Below, piece by piece: positions 44,650-54,812 of a DNA stretch of 64,000 nt; position 1 is the stretch's first letter; each line of letters starts with the position of its first letter. The notes under the pieces were generated by a model. That model was not told the DNA's origin and ran no database searches. It saw nothing but the letters and a program-made list of their open reading frames with translations. The DNA is from Pseudomonadota bacterium (GTDB lineage Bacteria > Pseudomonadota > Gammaproteobacteria > Burkholderiales > SG8-39), in NCBI GenBank assembly GCA_021811085.1, contig JAJZPQ010000005.1, positions 60,480 through 124,479 on the forward strand, in the 5' to 3' direction. A program made the position numbers and the translations under genes.

Positions 44650-45936
44650 TCAGAGCGCCGCATTCAAAAACAGCATGAAAACATTGCGTTGGTAATCGAA
44701 ATTGCCGTCGTCGGAGCGGCGCTTGCTGTGCGCGTAGTCGCCGCCGAAACTGAGCCAGCGCCGCATCTTGAAATTCGCGTTGATGCCGTAGCTCTGGGTG
44801 TTGTCGGTGCGCGCCGCACCTTGATAAGCGTCGGTCGCGTAGGCAGCCGAAGTCGCGGTGGTGAAGCGGCTGGACCAGTCGTGCGTCCAGCGCAGCCCGG
44901 TGTTGGTCCGGTCGATGAAATTGCCGACGCCGCCGGTGGTTTCGGCCGGCGCGCGGTTGAGGCTCAGCGCGACATGCGAATACGTGCGCGGGCTCCAGTC
45001 CACTTCGCCGGTCCAGCTGAGGTTCGTGGAACTGGCTCGCGCGGCATCATCGAAATCTTTTTTCACCATGCCGATTCTGAACGCCACCTTGGTCTTCGCC
45101 GACGCCTCCCACATCGCGCCGGCGAGCAAAGAGTTTTCGACGCTGCCCAGCGTGGAGCTGGAAAGCGTGTAGTCCACCCTGCTGTGCTTGCCTTGGACGA
45201 GCAGCGTGGTCTTCGGTTCTATGCGCCAGTTGAAGGTGGCGCCGATGTCGTCGACGATGCGGTCCTCGGCCGCGGTGATCGCGCGGTTGTTGTAGTAATT
45301 GCGCCGCAGTTGCCCGAGTTCCAAATCGATGCGCCCCTTGGCGCCGCGCGCACCATAGGAGAAGATGCTCCGCCCCTGAACCTGGTGGTAATGATCGGGT
45401 GTGGGCGACAGCGGATTGTTGGTGGAGCCGCGCGGATCGATGCCGTCGAGATAGTCGGCGCTCAGGTTCGCGCGCAGCCGCGTGCCCAGGTCGAGATCGG
45501 CCACGGCGCCGATGTTGTAGCTGCTGTAATTGTCTGCCGTGTTCTTCTGGTACTGGCCCAGGGTCATGCTCAGGCGCAGGCCGAACGTGTTGTTTGCCTG
45601 CCTTGCCTCCAGGCTCAGCGCCGGGGTCAGCACCAGGATCTGGTCGGAGGCGCGGTTATTCGGGGCGAGGTAGAGGTTGTCGTCGTGGCGCAGGTCCACC
45701 TTGATCGATGGGTGGACCGTGACCAGCGCACCCATGAGCTTCAGCGCAATGCCGCCCGTCTGGGCCGGCCCGCTTTGCGCCGCCGCCGCAGCAGAAGGCG
45801 AATAGGGCAGTGCCGGCTCGACCGGTCCTGGCGGCACATCGGGCCGCGGCTGCTGCGCCAAGGCGGTCGAGGCCAGCGCCGCCATGCCCGCCAGGGCAAG
45901 GAGCGGCGCCGGATGCATGTGTCCACGTTTGCGCAT
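44650..45936 (-). CDS. EpsL-like outer-membrane beta-barrel protein of exopolysaccharide synthesis
   Basis: A 428-residue protein with a signal peptide (LLALAGMAALASTALAQ) and then a run of amphipathic strands typical of a beta-barrel, ending in a C-terminal strand with aromatic and Leu residues. It matches the EpsL family of betaproteobacterial EPS clusters. I use the ATG at 45936; ATGs at 45918 and 46011 are alternatives. It follows the WecA-like gene in a minus-strand operon with the export protein. Confidence 0.8.
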   Translation of the reverse strand: MRKRGHMHPAPLLALAGMAALASTALAQQPRPDVPPGPVEPALPYSPSAAAAAQSGPAQTGGIALKLMGALVTVHPSIKVDLRHDDNLYLAPNNRASDQILVLTPALSLEARQANNTFGLRLSMTLGQYQKNTADNYSSYNIGAVADLDLGTRLRANLSADYLDGIDPRGSTNNPLSPTPDHYHQVQGRSIFSYGARGAKGRIDLELGQLRRNYYNNRAITAAEDRIVDDIGATFNWRIEPKTTLLVQGKHSRVDYTLSSSTLGSVENSLLAGAMWEASAKTKVAFRIGMVKKDFDDAARASSTNLSWTGEVDWSPRTYSHVALSLNRAPAETTGGVGNFIDRTNTGLRWTHDWSSRFTTATSAAYATDAYQGAARTDNTQSYGINANFKMRRWLSFGGDYAHSKRRSDDGNFDYQRNVFMLFLNAAL

Positions 45937-46017
45937 CAAGTCCTGATTTTCGTGCTTCGCCTGAATCGCGCTGGCAAGGCAAGCGATTTTAGTCCATGCG
46001 CCATTGCGCACGCTGCC

Positions 46018-47112
46018 TTAGCCGTCATGCAATTGTGAAATTTTGTGTATGCCTGCAGCTGCGCCAGCGCGCGCGGCCACGCGCCGCAGCCCCAGCCCGA
46101 CCAGGAAAATATACAGCGCGAACACCGCCATGGCGCTGTAGAACATGTGGTGCTCGCGCACCTGCAGCGCCCAGCCGGCGACGCCGGCAGCGGCGAGCGC
46201 GAATGCGATCAAGAGGATCACGGCGACGGCGCGTCCGACCGGCAGGCCGAGATCGATCAGGATGTGGTGCAGATGCGTGCGGTCGGCGTGAAACGGGTTT
46301 CGCCCTTTAAGCAGCCGCCGGCTCATGCACACGATGGTGTCGCTGATCGGAATCGCCACCAGCCAGATCGCCGTGACCGGCGGAAACAATTGCGCCTGCG
46401 GTTGCGCTGCGTCTATGCTGAGCCAGGCGAGCGCAAAGCCCAGCGACAGGCTGCCGGCATCGCCGAGAAATGTCGCGGCGCGAGTGCGCCATGGCGAGCG
46501 CAGATTGAAGACAAGGAAGGCCGCGATGCAGCCCAGCAATCCCAGCGCGAGCGCGAGCGTGTCCGTATGCGCCGACAGCGCGCTCATTAGCGCGATCCAG
46601 AATAGCGCGATGAACACCAGGCCGCCGCTGAGCCCGTCGGCGCCGTCGCAGAGGTTGATCGCGTTGACCACGCCGATCAGCGCGAACACGGTGAGCGGTA
46701 TGGCGAAGCGGCCGAGGATCAGGGGTTCGGCGCTCACCAGATTGCCGAGGGAATGCAAATACAGTCCGCCCCAATAGATCATCAGCAGCGCGGCGGTGAT
46801 CTGCGCGGCGAATTTGATCGTGGGTTGCAGGTCGATGAGATCGTCGGCCAAGCCGATGAGCGCGATCAGGAGCAGGCCGGCCCAGAAAGCGGGGTGCACC
46901 TGACCCGCGAACTGCGCCAGCAGCGCACTCAGCGCGAGCCCGCCGACAATCGCCAGGCCGCCGACGGTGGACGTGGCGCTGCCGTGATCCTTGCGCCCGC
47001 CACGCGGATGATCGATCAGGCCATAGCGCTCCGCTCGCGGGGAGAGAAAACGGATCAGGCCCAGTGTCAGGCCGAACCCGAGCAGCGCCGCCGCGAGGGC
47101 AGCCAGGTTCAC
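46018..47112 (-). CDS. WecA/MraY-family undecaprenyl-phosphate sugar-1-phosphate transferase
   Basis: A 364-residue polytopic membrane enzyme that starts lipid-linked glycan synthesis by transferring a sugar-1-phosphate (probably GlcNAc-1-P) to undecaprenyl phosphate. Motifs are GLADDLIDLQPTIKF, NAINLCDGADGLSGG, FLGDAGSLSLGF and the WecA-type His cluster FHADRTHLHHIL. The start is a GTG at 47112 that overlaps the plsY stop by four bases. It complements the WecG-type enzyme of the island. Confidence 0.92.
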   Translation of the reverse strand: MNLAALAAALLGFGLTLGLIRFLSPRAERYGLIDHPRGGRKDHGSATSTVGGLAIVGGLALSALLAQFAGQVHPAFWAGLLLIALIGLADDLIDLQPTIKFAAQITAALLMIYWGGLYLHSLGNLVSAEPLILGRFAIPLTVFALIGVVNAINLCDGADGLSGGLVFIALFWIALMSALSAHTDTLALALGLLGCIAAFLVFNLRSPWRTRAATFLGDAGSLSLGFALAWLSIDAAQPQAQLFPPVTAIWLVAIPISDTIVCMSRRLLKGRNPFHADRTHLHHILIDLGLPVGRAVAVILLIAFALAAAGVAGWALQVREHHMFYSAMAVFALYIFLVGLGLRRVAARAGAAAGIHKISQLHDG

Positions 47113-47726
47113 GCCGTATCCTGTTTCTTCGCGCCGATGCGGCTTTCCGTGCCCGCGATCAGGCGCTGGATATTTTCCTTGTGCCGGTAGATCAGCAATG
47201 CCGCAATTGCAAGCACCGCCGGCAGCAGCGGGCTCAGTGTGCCGAACAGCAAGGCGGTGTAGAACGGCGCAAACACCGCGGCGATGATGGAGGCGAGCGA
47301 GACCATGCGAAAAATGAGCACGATCACGAGCCAGCTCGCGAGCGTTGCCAGGCCGAGCCAGAGGTTGAGCGAGCACAGGATGCCGAGCGCGGTCGCCACG
47401 CCCTTGCCGCCTTTGAAGCCGAAAAACAGCGGATACACATGGCCGAGGAACACCGCCAGCGCCACCAGCGCGAGTCCGCTCGGGTCCACGCCGTAGTCCG
47501 CGGCGAAATGCCTGGCGAGCAGCACCGCCAGGACGCCTTTGCCGGTGTCTCCGGCGAGCGTCAGCGCGGCAGCGAGTTTTTTGCCTGTGCGCAGCACATT
47601 GGTCGCGCCCGGGTTGCCCGAGCCGTAGCTGTGCGGGTCGGGCAGGCCGAACAGCCGGCTCACGATTACGGCGAAGGAAAGCGAGCCGATGAGATAGGCC
47701 GCAACTGCAAATACCAGGGTTGCCAT
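47109..47726 (-). CDS. plsY: Glycerol-3-phosphate acyltransferase PlsY
   Basis: A 205-residue inner-membrane acyltransferase that moves an acyl group from acyl-phosphate to glycerol-3-phosphate in phospholipid synthesis. Marks are YGSGNPGATNVLRTG, GDTGKGVLAVLLA and FGFKGGKGVATALG. Length is normal. It lies back to back with folB and overlaps the WecA-like gene. Confidence 0.96.
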   Translation of the reverse strand: MATLVFAVAAYLIGSLSFAVIVSRLFGLPDPHSYGSGNPGATNVLRTGKKLAAALTLAGDTGKGVLAVLLARHFAADYGVDPSGLALVALAVFLGHVYPLFFGFKGGKGVATALGILCSLNLWLGLATLASWLVIVLIFRMVSLASIIAAVFAPFYTALLFGTLSPLLPAVLAIAALLIYRHKENIQRLIAGTESRIGAKKQDTA

Positions 47727-47816
47727 CTGTAGGGTCTTGGGGCCTGTTAGAATGTGCTGCCCATTTTACGCGGGAACCGTTTCCCGCCCTAGCCCCCGTC
47801 TCATTCTGCCCCCGAC

Positions 47817-48170
47817 ATGGATATCATCTTTCTGCGCGAAATCAGGCTCGATGCGCGCATCGGCATCTACAAGCGCGAGCGCTCCATCACCCAGACGGTG
47901 GAACTGGATCTGGAAATCGGGCTGCCCGACGATCGCGTATTCAAGAGCGGCAAGGTCGCCGACACCATCGATTACGCGGTGGTGATAGAGCGCATCCGCA
48001 CGGTCCTGATCGAACAGCATTACGGCCTGGTCGAAAATCTGGCCGAGCATGTGGCGCAGATCCTGCTCGGCGAATTCCACGCGCCCTGGGTGCGCGTCAG
48101 CATCGCCAAAGTCGGCGCCCAGCGCAGCGCGCGCCGCGTCGGCGTGGTAATTGAGAGAAGCAAGAAATAG
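47817..48170 (+). CDS. folB: Dihydroneopterin aldolase
   Basis: A 117-residue FolB, converting 7,8-dihydroneopterin to 6-hydroxymethyl-dihydropterin and glycolaldehyde in folate synthesis. It has the conserved start MDIIFLREIRLDARIGIYKRER, the DTIDYAVV segment and the VENLAEHVAQILL helix with the active-site Glu. The ATG at 47817 is at the usual place. It is divergent from plsY. Confidence 0.95.
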   Translation: MDIIFLREIRLDARIGIYKRERSITQTVELDLEIGLPDDRVFKSGKVADTIDYAVVIERIRTVLIEQHYGLVENLAEHVAQILLGEFHAPWVRVSIAKVGAQRSARRVGVVIERSKK

Positions 48171-48196
48171 TAATTCGTTTCGGATAGTCCCAATGC

Positions 48197-48277
48197 TGTC
48201 ATTCCGAGCGACGCGAGGAATCTGCTTTTCAGCGGGCGAGAAAAACAGATTCCTCGGCCTTGGGCCTCGGAATGACA
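48197..48277. repeat. 81-bp palindromic MITE-like repeat
   Basis: Ends are perfect 12-base inverted repeats (TGTCATTCCGAG / CTCGGAATGACA), with an inner GAGGAATCTG / CAGATTCCTC pair. Elements with this TGTCATTCCGAG core occur in many bacterial genomes. It is in the gap between the 3' ends of folB and ybaK. Confidence 0.8.
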
Positions 48278-48295
48278 ATTGCGCGGATACGCCTT

Positions 48296-48787
48296 TCAGT
48301 CCTCGAGCGCCACTTCCACGGTCTTCGCACCCAGCAGCCGCACGAGTTCTCCCGGATCGATTTCAACCAGATAGCCGCGCCGGCCGCCGTTGATGTAGAT
48401 CTTCTCCAGACCGAGCACGCTCGTTTCGACATAGACCGGCAGGCGCTTGCGCGTGCCGAAGGGCGAAGTGCCGCCGACCAGATAGCCGGTATGGCGGTTC
48501 GCGGCCTCGGGCGTGCAGGGCTCGACTTTTTTCACGCCGATCTGCCGCGCGAGATTCTTGGTCGAGACTTTGCGGTCGCCATGCATCAGCACCAGCAGCG
48601 GCCGCTTCGCCTCGTCCTCCATGACCAGCGTTTTCACCACCGCGTGCTCGGACACCCCCAGTTCGCGCGCCGATACCGCGGTGCCGCCGTGCTCCTCGTA
48701 CGCATACAGGTGTTCCGTATAGCCTACGCCCTGTTGCTTGAGGAAGGCGGTCGCCGGCGTTTCCGACGCGTGTTCTTTTTTGCTCAT
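48296..48787 (-). CDS. ybaK: Cys-tRNA(Pro)/Cys-tRNA(Cys) deacylase YbaK
   Basis: A 163-residue YbaK/EbsC protein that hydrolyses mischarged Cys-tRNA(Pro). It shows the family ETPATAFLKQQG start, VVKTLVMEDEA, the catalytic-region Lys in RKVSTKNLARQI, and the GTSPFGTRKRLPVYVE motif. The ATG at 48787 fits the family. It is 2 bases downstream of xerD, with which it may be co-transcribed. Confidence 0.94.
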   Translation of the reverse strand: MSKKEHASETPATAFLKQQGVGYTEHLYAYEEHGGTAVSARELGVSEHAVVKTLVMEDEAKRPLLVLMHGDRKVSTKNLARQIGVKKVEPCTPEAANRHTGYLVGGTSPFGTRKRLPVYVETSVLGLEKIYINGGRRGYLVEIDPGELVRLLGAKTVEVALED

Positions 48788-48789
48788 GC

Positions 48790-49692
48790 TTATCCGCGCG
48801 GATGATGCTTCTGGTGCAGCTGCTTCAAGCGTTCGCGCGCCACATGCGTATAGATCTGGGTGGTGGAAATGTCGGCATGGCCGAGCAGCATCTGCACCAC
48901 GCGCAGGTCGGCGCCGTGGTTCAAGAGGTGGGTGGCGAAGGCGTGGCGCAGCGTGTGCGGCGACAGCGGCTTGCCCGGCACCGCCGCGCGCGCATGCTTC
49001 TTGATCAGATACCAGAATGCCTGGCGCGTCATCGCCGCGCCGCGCGCGGTGACGAACGCCGCATCGGACTGCGCGCGCGCGAGCAGCCGCGGCCGTGCCT
49101 CGCTCAGGTAGCGTGTGAGCCAGGCCGACGCCTCCTCGCCCATGGGCACCATGCGCTCCTTGCCGCCTTTGCCGAACACGCGCACCACGCCCATGTCCTG
49201 GCTGATTTCGATCAGCTTCAGCGCCACCAGTTCGGACACGCGCAGCCCGGTGGCGTAGAGCATTTCCAGCATCGCGCGGTCGCGCAGGCCGAGCGCGGAT
49301 TCCACATCCGGCGCGCCGAGCAGCGCTTCCACGTCGGCTTCCGTCAGCGACTTGGGAAAGCGCTGCGGTTTTTTCGGCGTGTCCAGCTTGAGCGTGGGAT
49401 CGGCGGCGAGCCGGCTTTCGCGCAGCGCATACTGGAAGAAACGTTTCAGGCTGGAATGCAGCCTGGCCTGCGAACTCGCGCGCAGGCGCGCCTGGGTGTA
49501 GCGAAAAGCGAAGTACGCCGACAGATCCTCCTCGCTGGTTTCGAGCAGCGCGCGCGCGCGCGCGCGCGCGAGCCAGTCTGCGTACAGCGCGAGATCGCGC
49601 CGGTATGCGGCCAGCGTGTTCTTGGACAGGCCATCTTCCAGCCACAGATGGTCGCAGAATTCATCGAGCAAGGCCGAGTCGGTTTCTTTCAT
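48790..49692 (-). CDS. xerD: Tyrosine recombinase XerD
   Basis: A 300-residue site-specific recombinase that with XerC resolves chromosome dimers at dif. It has the N-terminal SAM-like domain (DEFCDHLWLEDGLSKNTLAAYRRDL) and the catalytic residues Arg (ATGLRVSEL), Lys (GKGGKERMVP), His-x-x-Arg (HTLRHAFATHLL), His (LGHADIST) and Tyr (TQIYTHV). Context and length fit a housekeeping Xer rather than an island integrase. A (GC)n run in its 5' part could slip. It overlaps the upstream Ogt-like gene by 4 bases. Confidence 0.95.
   Translation of the reverse strand: MKETDSALLDEFCDHLWLEDGLSKNTLAAYRRDLALYADWLARARARALLETSEEDLSAYFAFRYTQARLRASSQARLHSSLKRFFQYALRESRLAADPTLKLDTPKKPQRFPKSLTEADVEALLGAPDVESALGLRDRAMLEMLYATGLRVSELVALKLIEISQDMGVVRVFGKGGKERMVPMGEEASAWLTRYLSEARPRLLARAQSDAAFVTARGAAMTRQAFWYLIKKHARAAVPGKPLSPHTLRHAFATHLLNHGADLRVVQMLLGHADISTTQIYTHVARERLKQLHQKHHPRG
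49548..49570. repeat. 23-bp alternating GC run inside xerD
   Basis: (GC)11G lies within the xerD coding region and encodes an Ala-Arg repeat near residues 40-48. Alternating purine-pyrimidine runs like this slip in replication and can adopt Z-DNA; a 2-base change would frameshift xerD. Confidence 0.7.
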
Positions 49693-50327
49693 AGCGCTTG
49701 CGGCGCGCGCGGCTCAAGATGCGACTCATGCCGCAGCAGCCAGCGCTTGACCTCGAGCAGGTAGCCGCCGCTCGTATGCGCGAAGCCGCCCAAACCCGTG
49801 GCTGCGACCACGCGATGGCAGGGAATCACCAGCGGAAAATAATTGCTGCCGCAGGCCTGGCCCACCGCGCGCGGCGCGGAGCGCAAGGCGCGCGCGAGGT
49901 CACCGTAGGTCCGGGTCTCGCCTCGTGGAATCGCCGCAATCTGTTCCCATACGCGGCGCTGGAACGCGGTGCCGATTTCCTTCAGCGGCAGCTTGAAGCG
50001 GTAGTCCGGGTCGCGCACATATTTTTCGATCTGCCTGCAGACCCGCTCGGCCAGCGCATTGGCCGGAGCCAGGGTGCCGGCACTGGGCGGCAAATACACG
50101 ATCTCCGCCACCGTCGCGCCTTCGGTGCGCACGCCCACCAGGCCGAAGGGCGTGTCGAGCTTCGCCTGAAAGCCGGGCACGCGCGAAACGCCGTGCGTAG
50201 CCAGTCCCTGCATGTCGGCGGCGACCAGCGCGCGCGCCGTCGTTTTGGCCATCGCGGCGCCGGCCCCGCCCTGTTGCAGGGCGCGCTCGGCGAGGTCGGT
50301 CAAGGCGGCGGCAGACAGGCTAGGCAT
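49689..50327 (-). CDS. ogt: Methylated-DNA-protein-cysteine methyltransferase with an N-terminal malate/lactate dehydrogenase fragment
   Basis: A 212-residue chimera. Residues 1-53 (ALVAADMQGLATHGVSRVPGF at the end) match the N-terminus of the Ldh_2 malate/L-lactate dehydrogenase family, which normally runs to about 340 residues. From residue 54 a complete Ogt/MGMT begins (FQAKLDTPFGLVGV), with the DNA-binding helix-turn-helix and the alkyl-acceptor motif IPCHRVV near residue 169. Ogt repairs O6-alkylguanine by suicide transfer to the Cys. The join is in frame with no internal start. This looks like a deletion that fused a dehydrogenase start to an ogt gene. The Ogt part is probably active. 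Confidence 0.88.
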   Translation of the reverse strand: MPSLSAAALTDLAERALQQGGAGAAMAKTTARALVAADMQGLATHGVSRVPGFQAKLDTPFGLVGVRTEGATVAEIVYLPPSAGTLAPANALAERVCRQIEKYVRDPDYRFKLPLKEIGTAFQRRVWEQIAAIPRGETRTYGDLARALRSAPRAVGQACGSNYFPLVIPCHRVVAATGLGGFAHTSGGYLLEVKRWLLRHESHLEPRAPQAL

Positions 50328-50604
50328 GGATAACTCGATGTTTTATATATAATAAATGTAGCGACGACGCTGCCGCAGGCTTCACGGATTATACAAGTAA
50401 GCCGGAAAAACAGCCCAATTCGCGCAAATCGTGCTAACATATTGAATTTTCTGGCCTTCCAAAGCCGCGACGGGCTTGCCCCAAGCAAACTTTGGTCCAG
50501 GTATTTCAACCCAGTTTCGAGCAAGATCAGGCGGGGGCAGGATGCAATATGCTCTCGTGCCGGTTCGCGACACGAGCTGCGATTCTCTTTATAGACTGCT
50601 TTCC

Positions 50605-52461
<1,857 letters not shown>

Positions 52462-52473
52462 GACACCGCGGCT

Positions 52474-52489
52474 GTCCCCCAAGGGGGAC
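52474..52489 (+). terminator. Hairpin after typA
   Basis: A perfect stem GTCCCCC-AA-GGGGGAC, 13 bases after the stop and followed by TTCCTTT, may be the typA terminator. Such a two-base loop is tight and the T-tract is interrupted, so the call is moderate. Confidence 0.45.
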
Positions 52490-52500
52490 TTCCTTTGGGC

Positions 52501-52644
52501 GTGGGAGCGGCGCCCTCGCCGCGATCAGTTGTAGGAGGGGCGCCCTCGCCCCGATCAGTGCCGGCGCGGGGTCCGATCGGCCCGAGGGCGGGCCTCCCAC
52601 AAAGCTACATCGAAGTCCGATCGGCCCGAGGGCGGGCCTCCCAC
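52501..52644. repeat. REP-like cluster of four half-elements (copy 6)
   Basis: Two forward half-units (GTGGGAGCGGCGCCC at 52501 and GTAGGAGGGGCGCCC at 52531) face two reverse ones (GGCGGGCCTCCCAC ending at 52600 and 52644). They form a BIME-like array between the 3' ends of typA and the convergent TRAP gene. Confidence 0.85.
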
Positions 52645-52653
52645 GCTTGCCGC

Positions 52654-54693
52654 TCAGGCAGGCGCGACGGGCATCGCGCGGCGCCGCACGACCTGCAGCC
52701 CGAGCGCGGCTGCCACGAGACCGAAGCCGATCAAATCGGCGACGGCGGTGGGGTAGACCAGCGCGAACCCGGCGACGATCAGCATGCAGCGTTCGACCAG
52801 ATTGGTTTTGATCAGCGCCCAGCCCTGAAAGCCGCCGGCCAGTGCGGCGATGCCGACGGCCGCACTCAGCGTGACCTCCGCGATCGACCACCAGTTGGCC
52901 GTGGCTAAAGCCTTGGTCGAACCCATCAGCAGCAATCCTTGGCCGGCGGGATCGAGCACGAACATGAACGGCACCAGGAACGCCGGCACGGTGTACTTCC
53001 AGCATTGCATGGTCGTCTTGTACGGATCGCCGCCGGTGATCGCCGCTGCGGCGAACGGGGACAGCGCCGTCGGCGGCGAGACCTCGGACAGCACGGCGTA
53101 ATAGAAAATGAACATGTGCGCGGCGAAGTCGGGCACGCCGAGCTTGATCAGCGCCGGCGCGGCGATCACCGCGCAGATGATGTAGGAGGCGGTCACCGGC
53201 ACCGCCAGCCCGACGATCCACACCACCAGCGAGGTGTAGATCGCGGTCATCAACAGCGAGCCGCCGGCGTAGTCGATCACGATCGAGCTGAACTTGAGTC
53301 CCAGTCCAGTGAGCGTCACCACGCCGACGATAATGCCGGCGCCGGCGCAGGTCGCGGCGACGTTGAGCACGCCCATCGAGCCGCCTTCCATTGCCTTGAC
53401 GAACGGCGACTTGAAGATCAGCGGCAGCAGCGGGCCTTTGCCGCGGAACAGGTCGTAGGAAAAGAGCGAGGTATCGCTGCGCAGGAAACTGGTGACGAAC
53501 GATACCACCGTCGCCCAGAACACCGACAGCACCGGCGAGAAGCCCCACATCATGAACGCGACGATCGAAATCAGCGACAGGAAGTGATACCAGTAATGCT
53601 TGGTCAGGTTCCACACCGTATCGGCCTTCTCGATCAGCAAATCGCCCATGTGGTATTTGCGCGCGTCGATCTCGACCATCAGGAACAGCGCGAGGTAGAA
53701 CAGGACGGTCGGGATGCAGGCCATCAGCAGCACATCGAGATAGGAAATCTTGAGGAACTCGGCAATCAGGAACGCTGCCGCGCCGAGCACCGGCGGCGAG
53801 ATGATCGCGCCCAGGCCGCCCGCGGCGAGCAGGCCGCCGGCGGCGTTCTTCTCGTAGCCGGCTTTGGCCAGCATCGGCCAGGCCACCGCGCCCAGCGTCA
53901 CCGTGGTCGCGACCCCCGACCCCGAGGGGCCGCCGAGCAGGAACGAGGCGAGCACCACGGTGCGTCCGGCGCCGGTGGGCTTGCCGCCCATCGCGGCGAA
54001 GGAGAAGTCGATATAGAACTTGCCCGCGCCCGAATACTGCAGGAACGCTCCGAATATGGTGAACAGGATGATCAGCGAGGACGACACGTCCACGGCCACG
54101 CCGTAGATTCCCTCCAGTGTCATGTACATGTGCCCGACCAGCCGGCCGACTTCGTAGCCCTTGTGCGTCCACGGGTGGGGCAGGTAGGCGCCGAACAGCG
54201 CGTAGAGGATGAACGCGCTGGTGATCGCAGGCATGATCCAGCCGTTGGTGCGGCGCATGACTTCCATCACCATGAGGATCAGCGCGACGCCGAAGAAAAT
54301 GTCCCAATTGTTGGGCGAGGTGTTGCGGTCGGTGAAGTCGTCGCCGCCCTGGATCAGGTATACCGCCACGGCAACCGACAACAGCGCGAGGGCCCAGTCC
54401 CACCACATGATGCGATGGCGATAGCGCTGCGCCACCGGAAACACCAGGAATCCGAGGAACAGGACCATGGCGACGTGTACCGGCCGCAGCGTCTGCGTTG
54501 CGACGATGCCATAGGCGGTGTACAAATGGAACGCGGACATCGCTACCGCGGCAAAGGTGATGAATCCGGCCAGCCAGCCGCTCAGCTTGTTGGCCGCGCC
54601 TTCTTCCTCCTCGATGAATTCCTCTGCCTTTTTCAGCGCCTCGTCGCTGATGACGGGCTCGAGGTTCTCCCCCGTTTTGGATTGTTCACTCAT
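52654..54693 (-). CDS. TRAP transporter fused permease (DctQ-DctM type)
   Basis: A 679-residue inner-membrane protein combining the small (DctQ, about 1-200) and large (DctM, about 200-660) TRAP subunits. About 16 hydrophobic segments are seen, with the DctM hallmarks GGPSGSGVATTVTLGAVAWPML and GGLGAIISPPVLGAAAFLIAEFL. With the TAXI receptor it makes a tripartite uptake system for organic acids or amino acids driven by sodium or proton gradients. It is downstream of the receptor gene but separated by a strong terminator. Confidence 0.93.
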   Translation of the reverse strand: MSEQSKTGENLEPVISDEALKKAEEFIEEEEGAANKLSGWLAGFITFAAVAMSAFHLYTAYGIVATQTLRPVHVAMVLFLGFLVFPVAQRYRHRIMWWDWALALLSVAVAVYLIQGGDDFTDRNTSPNNWDIFFGVALILMVMEVMRRTNGWIMPAITSAFILYALFGAYLPHPWTHKGYEVGRLVGHMYMTLEGIYGVAVDVSSSLIILFTIFGAFLQYSGAGKFYIDFSFAAMGGKPTGAGRTVVLASFLLGGPSGSGVATTVTLGAVAWPMLAKAGYEKNAAGGLLAAGGLGAIISPPVLGAAAFLIAEFLKISYLDVLLMACIPTVLFYLALFLMVEIDARKYHMGDLLIEKADTVWNLTKHYWYHFLSLISIVAFMMWGFSPVLSVFWATVVSFVTSFLRSDTSLFSYDLFRGKGPLLPLIFKSPFVKAMEGGSMGVLNVAATCAGAGIIVGVVTLTGLGLKFSSIVIDYAGGSLLMTAIYTSLVVWIVGLAVPVTASYIICAVIAAPALIKLGVPDFAAHMFIFYYAVLSEVSPPTALSPFAAAAITGGDPYKTTMQCWKYTVPAFLVPFMFVLDPAGQGLLLMGSTKALATANWWSIAEVTLSAAVGIAALAGGFQGWALIKTNLVERCMLIVAGFALVYPTAVADLIGFGLVAAALGLQVVRRRAMPVAPA

Positions 54694-54758
54694 GGCTAGC
54701 GCGCCTCTTCTATGCGGCGCGGATGCGCCGCGGGTCTGCCGGGCGGCAGGCTAAAACG

Positions 54759-54783
54759 AAAAAACCCCGCCGCTTGGCGGGGT
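54759..54783 (-). terminator. Rho-independent terminator between TAXI receptor and permease
   Basis: On the minus strand a CCCCGCC/GGCGGGG stem with an AAGC loop is followed by six T. It lies 30 bases after the receptor gene and about 66 bases before the permease start. Partial readthrough would make the receptor more abundant than the permease. Confidence 0.88.
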
Positions 54784-54812
54784 CGTGACGGGCAAGCAAA
54801 TCAACCGGGTTC

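Noticed and set aside
48790..49692. XerD as a phage or island integrase
   Set aside because: Length, motifs and the housekeeping neighbours (ybaK, ogt-like) fit chromosomal XerD. No attachment repeat or phage gene is near.
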